Origin: Zopfochytrium polystomum
Taxonomy: Eukaryota > Chytridiomycota > Chytridiomycetes > Chytridiales > Chytridiaceae
DNA: 64,000 bases
Direction: 5' to 3'
Assembly: GCA_025765615.1 (NCBI GenBank)
Contig: JAIVFJ010000156.1
Span: forward strand, 1 to 64,000
Part shown: piece by piece, positions 43,576 through 58,343 of the stretch
Layout of the letters: every line of letters starts with the position of its first letter
Position numbering within the stretch: the first letter of the stretch is position 1
Made by a program: the position numbers and the translations under genes
The notes under the pieces: model-generated
What the model saw: the letters and a program-made list of their open reading frames with translations, nothing else
Databases searched by the model: none
What the model was told of the DNA's origin: nothing

Positions 43576-45887
43576 ATGGCGACGGCGACCGCAACGACTA
43601 CGCGGCCGTCCACGCCCCCCGTCCGCCGACGCGGTTCCCTGCTTCAGGCATCGCCCGCCGCCGCCCCACCCGCTGCCACACTCGCCGTTCGCCCGACTGC
43701 TACAGCTGCGGTCGCAGTAGCGGGAAACCAATCTAATCCCACCCAAAGCGCTCGCACAGTCTCCAGCAGCAGCAGCAGCAGCACCACAACCAGCGCCAGT
43801 CCCAGCAGATGCTTTCCGTCGCTGCGGCCGAACCCCACGCTCGTCCTTCCCCTCCTTTTCTTTCACGTTCTTTCCACTACGATGGGCCAGTATCCTTTCA
43901 ACCAATTTCTGATCCTCGTGGTGTGCGAACAGCTCGCCCCGGGAGGCAGCAACACCTCGGTGATTGCCGCTGGCGGACAGCTCTCCTCAATGTGGGAACA
44001 CCAACACTTTATGGGGGTTCAGAGCGTGCTTGGCGTGACACCGGACGCGTCGCATGCATCGAACAACACTGCCACTCTGCCAGACTATGACAGCTGCTCC
44101 GTCCGGCCGGACGTTCAGGTTGGCTTGTTCCGTTTCCCACATCTGACAGCTGCTTGAGTCGCCTGACCAAACCTTTGGTGACTTTCCACCCAGGCTCTAT
44201 CGTCAATGTGGTCTCAAATAATCAACCTGGCAACTTCGGTACCCGCTTTTCTTATTGCTCCTGTCGTTGGCTACTACGTCGACCGCCTCGGCCGGCGCCT
44301 CGTTATGCTCGTTCCCATTTTCTTCTGCCTAGTCAACATCACCGTCGTCATTTCCGTCGCCCGCTTTCAGGCCAGCCTCTGGCTGTTGGTCTTGGCGCAC
44401 CTGGCCCAAGGCATCGCCGGCGGCTCAACTGTCCTCGTCACTTGCACTTACGCGTACCTCGCCGACACCACAACATCGACCGGAAGGACGGAGAAGTTTT
44501 TGCTCACGGACGCCGTTACGTTCACTGCGTTCAGTCTTGGCCCATTTGTTGGCGGTCTCATATACAAGGTGCAAACCGTCCACATGATGCGATTAATTCT
44601 CAGAAGCTCTTAACGACGGGATTACTTTCAGACCTACAGCATCGAAGCAGTGTTTTACATCGCCGGAATCTTTGAGTTGGCCGTATTGGCCTACGTCGTC
44701 TTCGTCCTTCCTGAGTCGTTGCGCAAACGGAAGCACGAGATCGCCCTTCGTTCGGAATCCTCTCCTGCTCTCGATTCGCAAGCAGGATCTACGTCGGCGT
44801 CTACTGACACTGTCAGTCCCGACAACCACGTCGTCGACGAGGTCGTTGCAAACAGAAAACTGCGAGAAGGCGGTATGTGGAACCTTATTGTGCAGTCCTG
44901 GATCAACGTGGCGACTGTCCTCGTCCCACCCGGACGCGGTCGTTCAGTCCTCGTCCTTGCAAGCGTCATGGCCGTCGCGCAAACAGTTTTTGGCGGATTC
45001 CAGATCGTGTTCTTCGCTTACCCAGCGTTCCGATTCGGTTGGGATGCTTTTGACTCGGGGCTCTTCAGTCTTTTGAACTCGATTATCCGGCTCTTCTATC
45101 TCACGCTGCTTCTTCCTATCCTTTTGCGGGTGTTTTCGGCCGGCAAAGGTGCTGTCGAGAAGATTAGACTCGAGCTGGCTGTCATCAGGTACGGTCTGCG
45201 GGCTGCGAATCGTGCAAGACGACTGTATTGATTGATTCATATACATAACGCAGGACTGGAATGTTCGCCTATACTCTTGGCTTTTGAGCTTTGGTCTGGC
45301 GACCGCCAAATGGATGTTTTACGTGAGTAAGTATCGAAAAGCCTTCCTTACTTCTCCTTCCTCGTTAAATGACTAACCGCACCTTCCCATATTTACGGTT
45401 TGCAGTTGCCGCAGCCGATGGCTTTGGAGTCGTTGCTCTTCCCACCGTTCGCGCTTTGCTATCTCGTACCGTTCCAAATGCAGCGCAAGGTCGTCTGTTT
45501 TCGGCGCTAGAGATGATTCAGGCCGGCTCTCTCCTGACATCCCAACTTGTCCTCCCTTGGATATACCGGTCGACCCTCCACACACTTCCGCAAGCCATCT
45601 GCTTTGTGATCTCTGCTATTTGGGCCGTTTCGCTCAGCATTACCATGTGGCTGAAAAGCCGGGAGCTGGTGAGCTTAACGGAAGAGGAGGACCGGTTCGG
45701 GGAAGACGACGGCGAGGCTACCGGAGGCGACCTCGAAGGTGGCACTGCTGGAAGACGGGCATCCATTGACGGGGAATCCGACCCGATGTTGGCCAACGAT
45801 GTGCAGCGACTGCTGGATACGCGAGAGGTGGAGGCGTTCGGGGCTGAGCTTGTGAATGATGCTGCGCAGGAGCAACAGCAAATCTGA
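43576..45887 (+). CDS. Major facilitator superfamily transporter
   Basis: Integral membrane transporter, substrate unknown. Exons: 43,576-44,118; 44,194-44,568; 44,632-about 45,188; 45,254-45,326; 45,406-45,887. After a Ser/Thr/Ala-rich N-tail, TM1 is in LVLPLLFFHVLSTTMGQYPF. Exon 2 has paired helices around the MFS motif A (GYYVDRLGRRLVML) and LAHLAQGIAGGSTVLVTC. Exon 3 starts with a helix ending VLPESLRKRK, then a long hydrophilic loop, then more helices. The last exon ends with two helices and an acidic cytoplasmic tail. The exon 3/4 junction does not keep frame with the best donor (GTACGG, 45,189): RTGMFAYTLGF then stops, while the other frame gives WNVRLYSWLLSFGLATAKW. This could be a real frameshift, an assembly error or a weak donor (GTCATC, 45,181), which would give 673 residues. 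Confidence 0.8.
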
Positions 45888-46221
45888 ACCAGTCACTTAT
45901 GTCGCTTGGGGGTCAACTGATCGGCAGTGCCGTTTAATTCTGCTTCTTGTTTCGGTTTTGTGCGAAATACTCTTAGCTGCGCACTCCAGGAGTGATTGTG
46001 TGGATGTTGGTCTCATTTTAATGTTCTGTTTACCTTTTTTTTGCGCTCTTCTGAATGCTTGTCATCCACACGTCCTCGCGCGAACGGGTCTGAGACTTTA
46101 CTGCAACACGTGTTTGGCGGTGCTAAACGCCGTCCCGCTGCCCCCAATAACAGAAAAGAATCGATGCGGTTCTCTTTCAAGCTGTAACCAACAACAAAAC
46201 ACAAGAACAGAGGCTGGTAAC
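45888..46221. other. Intergenic between convergent genes
   Basis: About 330 bp between the transporter stop and the oxidoreductase stop; no gene. Confidence 0.6.
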
Positions 46222-48913
46222 TTAGTGAAGTGCGAGAAAAAGCCCCAAAATCGCAACAAGGACAGTCAACACTAGTGCGGCGACCGAATCACCGCGCGAT
46301 TTGGAGTGATTCGTAGTGCTCTTGGAGTCCAGCCAGGGACGCCAAAGCTTGACGTTCTCCATCTTAATCCAATCCCCGCTCGTTGGGCCATCCGACCGTG
46401 ACGCAGCCCACCTCTCGCGCTCGACTTCTCGCCGAAGCAGCATCTCCGCGACGCGTCCCGCCGACGCGACACATCCTTCCAACAACGGAATCCCATGGTC
46501 TGCGTAGCTCCCAACGAACCAGATCCCGCCAAACTCAGGCCCGCTCCCGGGGCGCTCCGGCCGCGAGCCCTGCACTCCGCTCCATAGGGCGTCGACCGCC
46601 TGCACGCTGTCCAGTGTCACGGTGCACCGCTCGAACCACGCCGCCGACAGCGTCTTTGCCGGATCCGGACGCACGATCGGATTCGTAGTTTGCAGAAGGA
46701 TAGGGTACGCTGCGGCGGCGGGGGATGCGGACGCGGTCCGGCCGGCTCCAGCGCGGTATGTCGGGGAGCTAGGAAGCTTCTCCGGGTGCGTAAAATGCGT
46801 GATGTGCGTGCACATTGCGACGGACTTTGGGTCGTACCCGGCCGTCACTCCGGCGACCGATGCCCCGGCTGTCTGGGGTCGCGGCAGCCCCTCGGGCTCG
46901 GGAGACGGCCGTGGCGACGAGACAAGGGTCGGTCGGTCGTCGTCGTCGTAGTTGGCGTCTTCGTCGTCCGAGACCCTAGTCGCCAAGTCGTCGTCGGAAA
47001 AGTTGCTGACAGATTCGCTGGGGACCGGAAGTGCAGTCGAGCTTCCGTCCGCGTCGTCGGAGGCCTCAGGAACTCGGCCAAAATTGAGGCATCTCCATGT
47101 GCTCGGGCAGGCAGGTAGCAGGGAAGTGTCGGTGTGGCACACGACGAGAGATCGCTCGTACGGGAAGCGGTCCAGTACAGAAAGGATGTCGGAACACCAG
47201 GGCGAGGTTTGCCGCTTTTCCGCTCCAGAGACCGTCGAGGCCACTTCGCTTTCAACGCTGCGCCGAAGGATCCGTGCGCACTGATTCGCTTGCGTTGCAA
47301 ATATAATGTGATCGAATTCCAGAGTTGTAACTGATGGGGCTACACCGTTGTCAGATTCAAGCGCTGCAGTCTCGGCGTAGGACACAAGCCACACATCCCG
47401 CGAGGAGTGGCGAACCACGTTTGTGACGGTGACGCCGCATGACACTTTGTTCACAGGCTCGGCAAGGCGTTTGCAGACTTCTTTCATACCAGACGAAACG
47501 AACGACATTCTTCCAAATGGCATGCATGTCGCGACATACTCTGTGGAAAAGCGACTGTCAGGTTCGTCTTCGCAGCCGCATGTGACTTACAGACTTTTGT
47601 ACTTACCAATGACGATGGCAGCAGGGAAGTTTCTTATAGTCTCCATTGAGCACGTGCAAACGCCGCTAAACAGAAGCAAGAACACATCGTCCGCGAATGC
47701 CGTGGAGTATTTGTGCGCTTTTAGAAACTGCCCCAACGTGACTCCACCAAGTTCTCCCTCCCCACGCCTTGCGGCAGTGAAGACGTCTCTTGCGCGACAT
47801 GATTTTGCGTAGGCAAGGAGTCGAAGGTAATCCAGGACCACGCGGAAGCCAGTCCGGACTTTTGAAACGGCTGTACTCGGTGATGAGATTAGTTCCTTGA
47901 TGCTCGGAAGGTCTGGATACGAAACGACATTATTTATGGGGTGGGGTATCGACAGGCAAGAGAACGAGAAATAGGCGGAATTCGGGCGAAAAGTGCGGTT
48001 TTTCTTTGAATCGGCCGTTCGGGCCACATCGTGGTCTAGCCGAGTTGGAAACGACTTTGGAAGGTGGAAATGCTGTTCGGGCTGATCGACATCGGGAGGA
48101 GGTACGTTAAAGAAGGACATTGAATTGTCGGATGATACATAGGGAATCTGAATGGCCTCGAGTATGGATTGCAGCTGTGGGTAGTAGTCTGGTTGAAGTG
48201 AAAGATATAGTTGATAAGTGGAGGGTCGGTGGTATGACGTCGGCGTTGTGCATGTCAGGACAAGAAGGGAATGAGCTCGACAATTCTTCCGCGGACACGA
48301 CTTTTTCCGCCCCCGCACGTTTCTCGATCCGCAACACACACCAACCGTCGATAAGTTGGAAAACAGCCTTGGGCACCACAGCTGGAATCCTCACCTGGGA
48401 AGAAACTTCGCATAGGAACGTCCAATCGGGCGTCAACGTGGGGGTGCTCGTTGTTCAGGACATGTCCGATGGTCGGGTCCTTGTGCGCTAACTTGGCGCG
48501 TGCATCCCCCAAGGGATCACACTCGCTGCAAAAGCACGGGGCCGAAATGGAAGCCGAATCCATGCCCAGGGAGGGACCTCGCTCCAACAGATGGACATGG
48601 AAGGGAGGCGTGGAGTCGACGACTTTTCCACCCTGAACGAACGAACGCGAGAGGATCGTTGCGATTGAGAGCCCCGCCAAGCCCAAGCCCACGACGGCGA
48701 TGCGAACGGGAGGGCGCTGGTGGTCTAACAAAGTAATTTATTTTGTTCGTTCGTTCGATCGCGGCCGTGTTGAGCGATGGGGGGGTGAGCCAAGATCAAG
48801 ATTCCGGCCGGCCACGAACGGGATGTGGATATAACGAGCGCGCGTTTGAGCTTCAACGTTCCTCTCTTCCCGCACGAAGGACCCCGCCTACCTTGCTGAT
48901 GCTGCTTTTGCAT
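46222..48913 (-). CDS. FAD-dependent amine-oxidase-like protein with C-terminal membrane anchor
   Basis: Predicted 750-residue flavoprotein resembling the bacterial/fungal predicted NAD/FAD-binding proteins of the amine oxidase superfamily; substrate unknown. Exons: 48,913-48,892; 48,724-48,395; 48,188-47,607; 47,540-46,222. The 22-nt first exon supplies the ATG (MQKQHQQ) and splices in phase 1 to DHQRPP. A dinucleotide-binding fold follows (RIAVVGLGLAGLSIATILSR, then VHLLERGPSLGMDS), then DYYPQLQSIL and DNSMSFFNV. The C-terminal half has DHIIFATQANQCARIL, VVCHTDTSLLP and GGIWFVGSYADHGIPLLEG, as in the FAD-binding end of this family. A Ser/Asp-rich insertion (DEDANYDDDD) is unusual. It ends with one hydrophobic helix (VAALVLTVLVAILGLFLAL). 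Confidence 0.8.
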
Positions 48914-49032
48914 GCTCGCTGGCAGCGCCCAATGGTTTGTGCGGTTGTGAATAATAATCGTAACGTGTTCGCACAAAAGCCATTTGCATGCCCTCCAACG
49001 ACAGAGAGAGAGAGGGACAGGGAGAGAGAGAG

Positions 49033-49066
<34 letters not shown>

Positions 49067-49069
49067 GTG

Positions 49070-49108
<39 letters not shown>

Positions 49109-49776
49109 AAAAAGAAAGAGAGGTCCGCTTCCTCTCCCATATCGAGAAAGTCTAATAGGTGCTCAAAGGGAGACAAGGATCGTCGTTGAAAAGTGCAAAC
49201 AATCCCTCCACTTCAACTTCACACCAAATGGGTAATACTGGGCACTAATAGGGATGCTCAATTTTGACCGGAATTTTCCAGAAAGGACCAGTGCCCGTCC
49301 TTGCCACCGGGCAACGACCGGCAAAAAAAACCTGCGGATTGCCGGTTGCCGCTTGCCGGTTCCTTGTCAGATTCGACAAAATCAATAACATTTCCCTCAA
49401 TCCGCGTAGACCGGCACGCTCTGTCGGCTTGTGGGGAGTTCAATTTCAACTATAAATACCACAAACTTCCGGCAACGCGTCGCCTCCGAATCTTCACATT
49501 GAGAGAACCATCCGCAAGGCTCATTTCCTTGGGATCACCACCACCACCACCACCGGTGGGCGGTTGAGGCCGCTGCTCCCCAACTGGTCGAAGCTCCTGA
49601 AATGAGGGGAAAAGATTTCAATCGAGGAAGATGGACGCGAGCTTCGAAAACCAGGCGATTCTCGCATTGTACAGAGTCAAAACTGGCACAGATGCGCCCG
49701 CTTGTGGCTTTTGATGTTCAATTGTGACGTGTCACTGTTGGGTTTTTTGGGGGGTGATTTGATCTCATGTTGAAGG
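48914..49776. other. Intergenic between divergent genes, with microsatellites
   Basis: Holds a (GA)n tract at 49,002-49,066 followed by a (CAGA)n tract at about 49,072-49,107, and a CCGGCAA/TTGCCGG-rich stretch at 49,265-49,360. TATAAATA occurs at 49,451-49,458. No gene seen. Confidence 0.6.
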
Positions 49777-51379
49777 ATGTCGCCGCCGCATTCGGACATC
49801 GGAGTTCGCCAGAGTCTCTCAAACTCACCTGGCGACGGAGGCGACGACCGCGAGATCGGCAGGACGAGCAGCCCTTTCGACGATGAAGAGGATCGTCTGG
49901 AGGATCCGAGAGTCGAAGGACTGCACGAACGGGACCAGAACCATCCACCCACAGGGGCCGTTTCGAGTGCGGGCGAGGCGACGGAACGGTCAGACAACTC
50001 GATGGACGACGAATCAGCAGATCAGGTCCAGTCGCTTGCCGAAGCAGAACTCCAAGTGGACGGCCCCAAATCTCACCGCAACTTCACCCTTGCGTACAAA
50101 CTGCAAGTTGTGTCACTTGCCCTACGCATAGGCCGTAACAGAGCCGCCGACACCTGCAATGTTCCTCGATCGGCGGTTTCTAGATGGATGCGCACTGAGA
50201 ATCTGATTAAGCAAGCACCATATCAGTACAGCTCCAAAAGACTCAGCCATCCCCATGTTCGAATTCGGCGCAAGAAAACGAGCTGGTCGTCTGTGAATAA
50301 TATACCCCGCGACCTAGTCATCGACGAAGAACTTGGCGTGCATCTGTCGAACTGGAAGTTATTTGATGCTGCGCACCTGTGCGGTCTGTTACAAGACGAA
50401 GTGATTCAAAGGAACACGTGGTTCTTGCCAGTTCTCAACACGATTACGGATGCTCGAAATTTCATCGACTCAATACTACGTCAACAACCTACTGAAAACG
50501 AGTCAAACTCACCAAAGGACACCGGCTCCTCCAGTCCCGAGAACAGCCTTCGAAATCAGACATCCAGCTTTTCGCTCGCACGCCCATTGCTCAGTGTTGG
50601 CGACTTGACGACCACATTGGCGGATCTAGCGGCACTCTCTGCTCAGCCAGATCTTTTGACACTTTCACAGCCCATAGACCAGCATCCTATCCACTTCATA
50701 CTTGATGGCACCAGCGAACTTGAATGGAGCCCGACTTTGGGATCTTCGTCGAACGCACAGTCGGAATTGTCTTTAGGGAACAGTGGGCCATCCGGTCATG
50801 AAGACCCCTCGTCAGTAGCGAAAAAAAAGGGAAGCACAGGGAAACCCCGTCCAGAGTGGAGACGTCTTCAGTACTGCATTCGTGATAAAACGATGCGGTT
50901 GGTCGGAAGCGCTGAACTAAGACCTTCGCTGCGCTGTAAAACAACTGCTGAAATGCAATTCTACTTGCATGAATGTCTTCGGTAAGGAAAGCAAATTCGA
51001 AGTGCTGCTAATAAATCCAATGAAAACAGAGGAAACAGTCTCATGCCACGAGTCATCAGGAGGCTCTGCGACTTTGGTTTCGCGTCACCCTGGTCTTTCG
51101 AGCGAATAGGTGAGGCTTTTCGGTTCTATTTATTAAGTCGCAATAGTCTGACCTATTCGTTTCAGAAGCAGTTGTGTTTGCGACTAACAAAGGTAAGACT
51201 GCGAGATAATGGCGACCACAATTTATTGCATACTGACGCTCGCTGTCGTAGCGGGTGCGAGGGCGGTAGAAAAGGCTGGTTTTCGCAACGAGGGGCTCCT
51301 GCGGTCTTTTCTATTTAAGGAGGGGTTTGGGTCTCTGGACTGTTTCATGTACTCTTTATTGAAATCTGATGAGATTTGA
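49777..51379 (+). CDS. HTH DNA-binding domain fused to GNAT acetyltransferase
   Basis: Predicted 479 residues. Exons: 49,777-50,981; 51,030-51,109; 51,166-51,192; 51,252-51,379 (GT-AG introns of 48-59 nt). After an acidic N-tail, residues about 106-140 form a psq/Brinker-like helix-turn-helix (YKLQVVSLALRIGRNRAADTC, then VPRSAVSRWMR). A RimJ/RimL-type N-acetyltransferase domain (Acetyltransf_3) starts near residue 185: VHLSNWKLFDAAHLCGLLQD, TITDARNFIDSIL. It is split by a Ser-rich insertion of about 120 residues and resumes WRRLQYCIRDKTMRLVGSAE, IRRLCDFGF, FERIEAVVFATNK and ARAVEKAGFRNEGLLRSFL. Splicing is needed to complete the acetyltransferase; without it the frame ends after ECLR. The stop lies 25 bp before the ARG5,6 ATG. 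The acyl acceptor is unknown. Confidence 0.75.
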
Positions 51380-51404
51380 TACATGAAAAAAAAGGAAAGA
51401 AAGA

Positions 51405-54384
<2,980 letters not shown>

Positions 54385-54838
54385 GGGGCATTTTAGCTTG
54401 GTTTCCCATTGAGTGTTTTTTGGCTTCAACATATTTACTCATTGGGGTTTCCGCATCCCAACCATTCCCCCCGATGGCCCGTCCTGCTGCTTCTTGTCTG
54501 CATAGTGCTGGCTGGTCTTCTCTTTTTGATCGGATTCTGTTGCCCAACACTCTCTCCTTCTCTGTCTCACTTTTATTGCACGTTCTCTCCCTCTCATACG
54601 ACCCCAATCTTGACTCTCCTGTTTCTTCTACCTCACTCTCTCTCTCCAAGGGCTCTTTTCACCAAAATAAGTCGAGTGCTTGTTCTTTCTTGCAAGGCAA
54701 GGAGAAACCCCGACCCGACGAAAATGAGAAATGGAAAAAAGAAAGAAAACGGAAGAAAGAGAAACGAAGAAAGAAAGAAAGAAAGAAACAAAAACCCCCA
54801 CTCTCTGCCCAAACCAACCACAGAACGAGCAACCCAAG
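54385..54838. other. Intergenic upstream of NDK
   Basis: About 450 bp; CT-rich (54,545-54,650) then purine-rich (54,730-54,795) on the plus strand. Probably the NDK promoter and 5' UTR. No TATA box is seen. Confidence 0.5.
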
Positions 54839-55750
54839 ATGGAGCGTGAGCATCATCGAACCAAACCCCCTCCTGCGTACTCAGCGGCCTCGTATGGCCA
54901 TCCTCCGCCCCAAACAGGCCATTCCCTCTTTGGCTGACCGACAAGGGCCGTGGCGGTTGTCCTTGTGGCCGGTCAGCAGAGTGGCTGGCGGCTGCACGCG
55001 CCCATTCCTCGGCGCGTGTTTCCCACCTCGCGCAATTCATGCCCTTCTTCCACCCTACCCCCACCCCCACCCCATCTTTATCCTTATGCGTGGACATCTC
55101 TCACCCAGTCTCACGTTGGCAATGCCCATTCTCCTCGTTGGCCCGCGGTAGGCACTTACATCATGGTCAAGCCCGACGGCGTCCAGCGCGGCCTGGTCGG
55201 CGAAATCATCAAGCGCTTCGAGAGCAAGGGTTTCCAGCTCATCGCCCTCAAGCTTGTCTCCCCCGGCAAGGCTCACCTCGAGCAGCACTACATTGACCTT
55301 AAGGACAAGAAGTTCTTCCCTGGCGTGAGTCGAACCTTTGCTTTGGGAGCATCTTTTCTCTTTTCCTGAACCACTGGCTCTGTGAACCATACATCTCCAG
55401 CTGATCGAGTACATGACCTCTGGTCCCGTCGTCGCCATGGTCTGGCAAGGAAAGAACGTTGTCAAGTCTGGCCGCGTCCTCCTCGGCGAGACGAACCCCC
55501 TCACCTCGGCCCCGGGCACCATCCGCGGCGACTTCGCCATCGACATTGGCCGCAACATCTGCCACGGCTCTGACTCTGTCGAGTCGGCCGAGAAGGAGAT
55601 TGCCCTCTGGTTCCCGGAGGGAGTCGTCAGCTACTCCCGCGCCGTCCACGCCTGGATCGTAAGTCTCTTATTTATTCTGCTTATTTGAGTGGTCGCGAAC
55701 AAATGCCCGTATGCCTGACACGCGTTTCAATGTTTCCTTAGTACGAGTAA
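54839..55750 (+). CDS. Nucleoside diphosphate kinase
   Basis: Transfers the gamma-phosphate of ATP to NDPs through a phospho-histidine; mainly cytosolic and hexameric in the family. Exons: 54,839-54,845 (7 nt, ATGGAGC); 55,152-55,324; 55,401-55,658; 55,742-55,750 (Y, E, stop). The total is 148 residues, normal for the family. The first exon encodes M-E plus one base and splices to give [19 protein letters not shown], matching the canonical NDK start. The catalytic His is in [10 protein letters not shown], and [12 protein letters not shown] precedes it. The tail [23 protein letters not shown] fits the family end. Intron 1 (306 nt) is long for this window and carries an open frame with no NDK homology. 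An AATAAA lies shortly after the stop. Confidence 0.92.
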
Positions 55751-55886
55751 ATCTATTTTTTACCGCCGCCAAACCCTTCCCGGTCCTGGAATAATGACCA
55801 AAGTTGAATAAATATCACCGTGCGCAGCATTTACTGCGAACATAAGAAATAAGTAGCTTCGCAGCGAAGAAAGCATTCGATATCGA

Positions 55887-58013
55887 CTAGGACTGACTAG
55901 CTTGAACGAATGTGCGGACGAGAGCTCGGAACTTCCGAATCCCGCCGCTGCCCAGTTCGCAAAAGTTTGCTCGCGCAGGCTGTTGTGAGACAGCCTGGCC
56001 CGTTGGCGGCGCTTTGGACCACCTAACCAGGTCCATGATTGGTGACGCTCCCTCCAGGACTCTGGTGCATCCTGTCAGCGTGAGGTACGTGAGCGCCTCG
56101 CACCGCATCACAACGCTCCCGACTGCATACAGCGTGAGGCTCGGGCAGAAAGAGAGGTGCAGGCGGTCCAGAGTGGTCGCGACATGCTGGTTTCCGGCGA
56201 GAGCATGGAGCGAGACATCCGTCAGAGCCGGGCACTTTACGAGGCTGACACGCCGCAGCCGTGGGGCCGATGCAAGCAAGCACGAAACGCTCTGGCGGTC
56301 GAGAGCGTGTAACGGAGGAGCAGAGAACGCACAGCAGGAGAAAAAATAGAAACATGAGCGAAAAAAAAAAAAAAAAAAAAAAAAATCGAAGAAAACCCAC
56401 GTCGTCCGTGACGCGCAGGCTGCCGAGGTCGACAAACTCGAGGGCCCGGCAGCCGCGCGCGACCGCCACGATTCCGTCGTCCGACACGCCCGAGCAATGC
56501 GCGAGGTGCAGCAGCGACAGCGTGGCGCCTGCGGCCGCCGAAGACGCCACCGCGCGCAGGCCGGCGTCCGTCACGCCGCGGCACCGTGCGAGGTACAGAG
56601 ACTCCAGGCGCGGCGTCTCCGCGAGGATACAAGCGAGGTGCGCGTCCGTGAGCGTGCTGGCGCCCGTGAGGTTGAGGGAGCGCAGAGCGCAAAGTCCTGA
56701 GCCCGAGGTCCCGGCTGGTGCGGGTACGAGCTGGTGGTCGTTGCTGCGCGCGTGCTGAAGTTCAAGCGCTGCCTCTACCAACTTTTGTTGTCGTAGGTTG
56801 AATGGTTGTGGTTAGGGAATGAGAATGGCTGAACGCTCAAAATTAATAAATAAAAGTAACGCGTACGGACGGCAAATAGTCCTGTGCATCCGGCCACGTT
56901 AATCTCCTCCAGAAGCCCCGCCGCTGCATTCCGCGTCCTGGATCCAAACAGCGCCACGTACACCGCGTCGCCGGCCACCGCGGCCGCCGCAGTTCCCGCA
57001 AAGTCGACCACGCGAAGCCGCCCGCACCGGTTCAGCAGCGCGGCGACGTTCGCGTCGACGCTCGCGGCGTCGGGACTGTGGCCGAGCCGCAATCTGAGCA
57101 CGGTCAAGGTCGGCGCGAGGGCAGCGAGGCCCGCGACGGCGGACGAGTCCGGCTCGGCGGGACATGCGAGACTCAGCTCGCACAGGCGCGGTGCGAGGCT
57201 GGGAAGCGCGAGCGCGATCGCGGTCACGGTCGAGGCGACATGCGTTGGCGGCGGCGACGGCTGTGCAAGGGAGCGATGGCCTGCGGCGGCGGCGGCGGCG
57301 GGGGAGAAGCAGAGGTCGAGGACTGCGAGGGACTGCTGTGTTGCGGAGAGGAGCTCGAGCAGGCTGTCTGGCGACGCGGTGTCGGGGAGCGTTAGGGCTA
57401 AGGTTCGCAGGCGGGCTGGGTGGGAACGAGCTAGTCGGAGGAGGGTGGCGTCGTCTGGAGATGGGTTGCACCTGCAGTGGGATGACGCCGACGAGGAAGC
57501 GAGTGCGATGACGGGAGCTGAGGTGGACGCGCCAGGGAGTGGTTCGCGAGGTCCATTGGCCCGCCCGGTGGTTGTTGGCAGCCGACTCGAACGTCTGGTG
57601 GCAGTTGGGGAGACGAAGGTCTTTGCTCTTCCTCCCGCCAGGATGCGCAGGTTCCGGAGTTTCAAGCCAAGAGGGGTGGTGGTGATTTCGGTGCCACACT
57701 CCATTTCGTGTTGGCGGCTGACCTCCGCTGCGTCTTCGGCTACGCGTTCCAGGGCGGCGGAGGCGCTCGAAAACAGTGCATCAACCAGGCTGCAGAACTG
57801 ATCAACGTTGCACACTGCTGGGGTGTGGTAGAGTTGGTTTCGGGCGAGATCGCAGAGCCGCCGGCAGACCAGTGCACACTGGCACAAGTCGTAAGGCGAG
57901 TCGAGCTGCGTAAGCACTTCGGCCAAGACTTCGTCAGGCAATGATAGCGGAGAGGTGGCGAGAGCGCGAAGCTTTCCAAGGGAAGCAGCGCGTGGAGCAG
58001 CTGAAAGAGTCAT
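55887..58013 (-). CDS. F-box / leucine-rich repeat protein
   Basis: Predicted 641-residue substrate adaptor of an SCF-type ubiquitin ligase. Exons: 58,013-56,867; 56,774-56,401; 56,291-55,887. F-box near residues 22-60: LSLPDEVLAEVLTQLDSP, CALVCRRLCDLAR. A Ser/Thr/Ala-rich region follows, then cysteine-type LRRs (AMN1/GRR1-like): LLEEINVAGCTGLF, LRSLNLTGASTLTDAHLACI, LESLYLARCRGVTDAGLRAV, LSLLHLAHCSGVSDDGIVAV, LEFVDLGSLRVTDD, LRRVSLVKCPALTDVSLHAL, LDRLHLSFCPSL, LTYLTLTGCTRVL. Intron 2 (56,292-56,400) has a run of 25 T on the coding strand. The very GC-rich gene produces several long antisense open frames that are not genes. Substrate unknown. Confidence 0.85.
56361..56385 (+). repeat. A25 homopolymer inside an intron
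   Basis: 25 consecutive A (plus strand); reads as poly-T in intron 2 of the F-box gene, about 70 nt before the acceptor. Confidence 0.9.
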
Positions 58014-58343
58014 TAGAGGGGGGTGCGGCTGTGTGGAAGAGGATAGGTTATGGGAGGAGCCCCACTCGGTCGTGCGAAATTTGTGTTAACACCTATACTC
58101 CACTGATTGATGTGATCGCGCTATTGCCCGAAAAGAAGGAAACGGAGAAGGAAAGAGGGATTCGGTCCAGGATTTCAGAGCGAGGAGCAAGAGGGATTCG
58201 AAGCGACAGAAAGTAAGAGGGATTCAGTGAGTGAGAGACTGAGCAAGAGCGAGAGCGCAAGGATGAAGCTGGTGCGAAAGCGATGAAGTTCTTTTCTCTG
58301 TTAAATAGTAAAATATCTTGATCCTATCACAATCCTTCCCGCA
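58014..58343. other. Intergenic, no gene recognised
   Basis: 330 bp between two minus-strand genes, purine-rich with AGAG motifs from 58,140 to 58,260. Nothing else seen. Confidence 0.5.

Noticed and set aside
56261..57801. Long plus-strand open frames (165 and 305 codons) opposite the F-box/LRR gene
   Set aside because: They lie antisense to clear LRR and F-box coding sequence in very GC-rich DNA, where stops are rare; their translations are Arg/Ala/Gly-rich without motifs.
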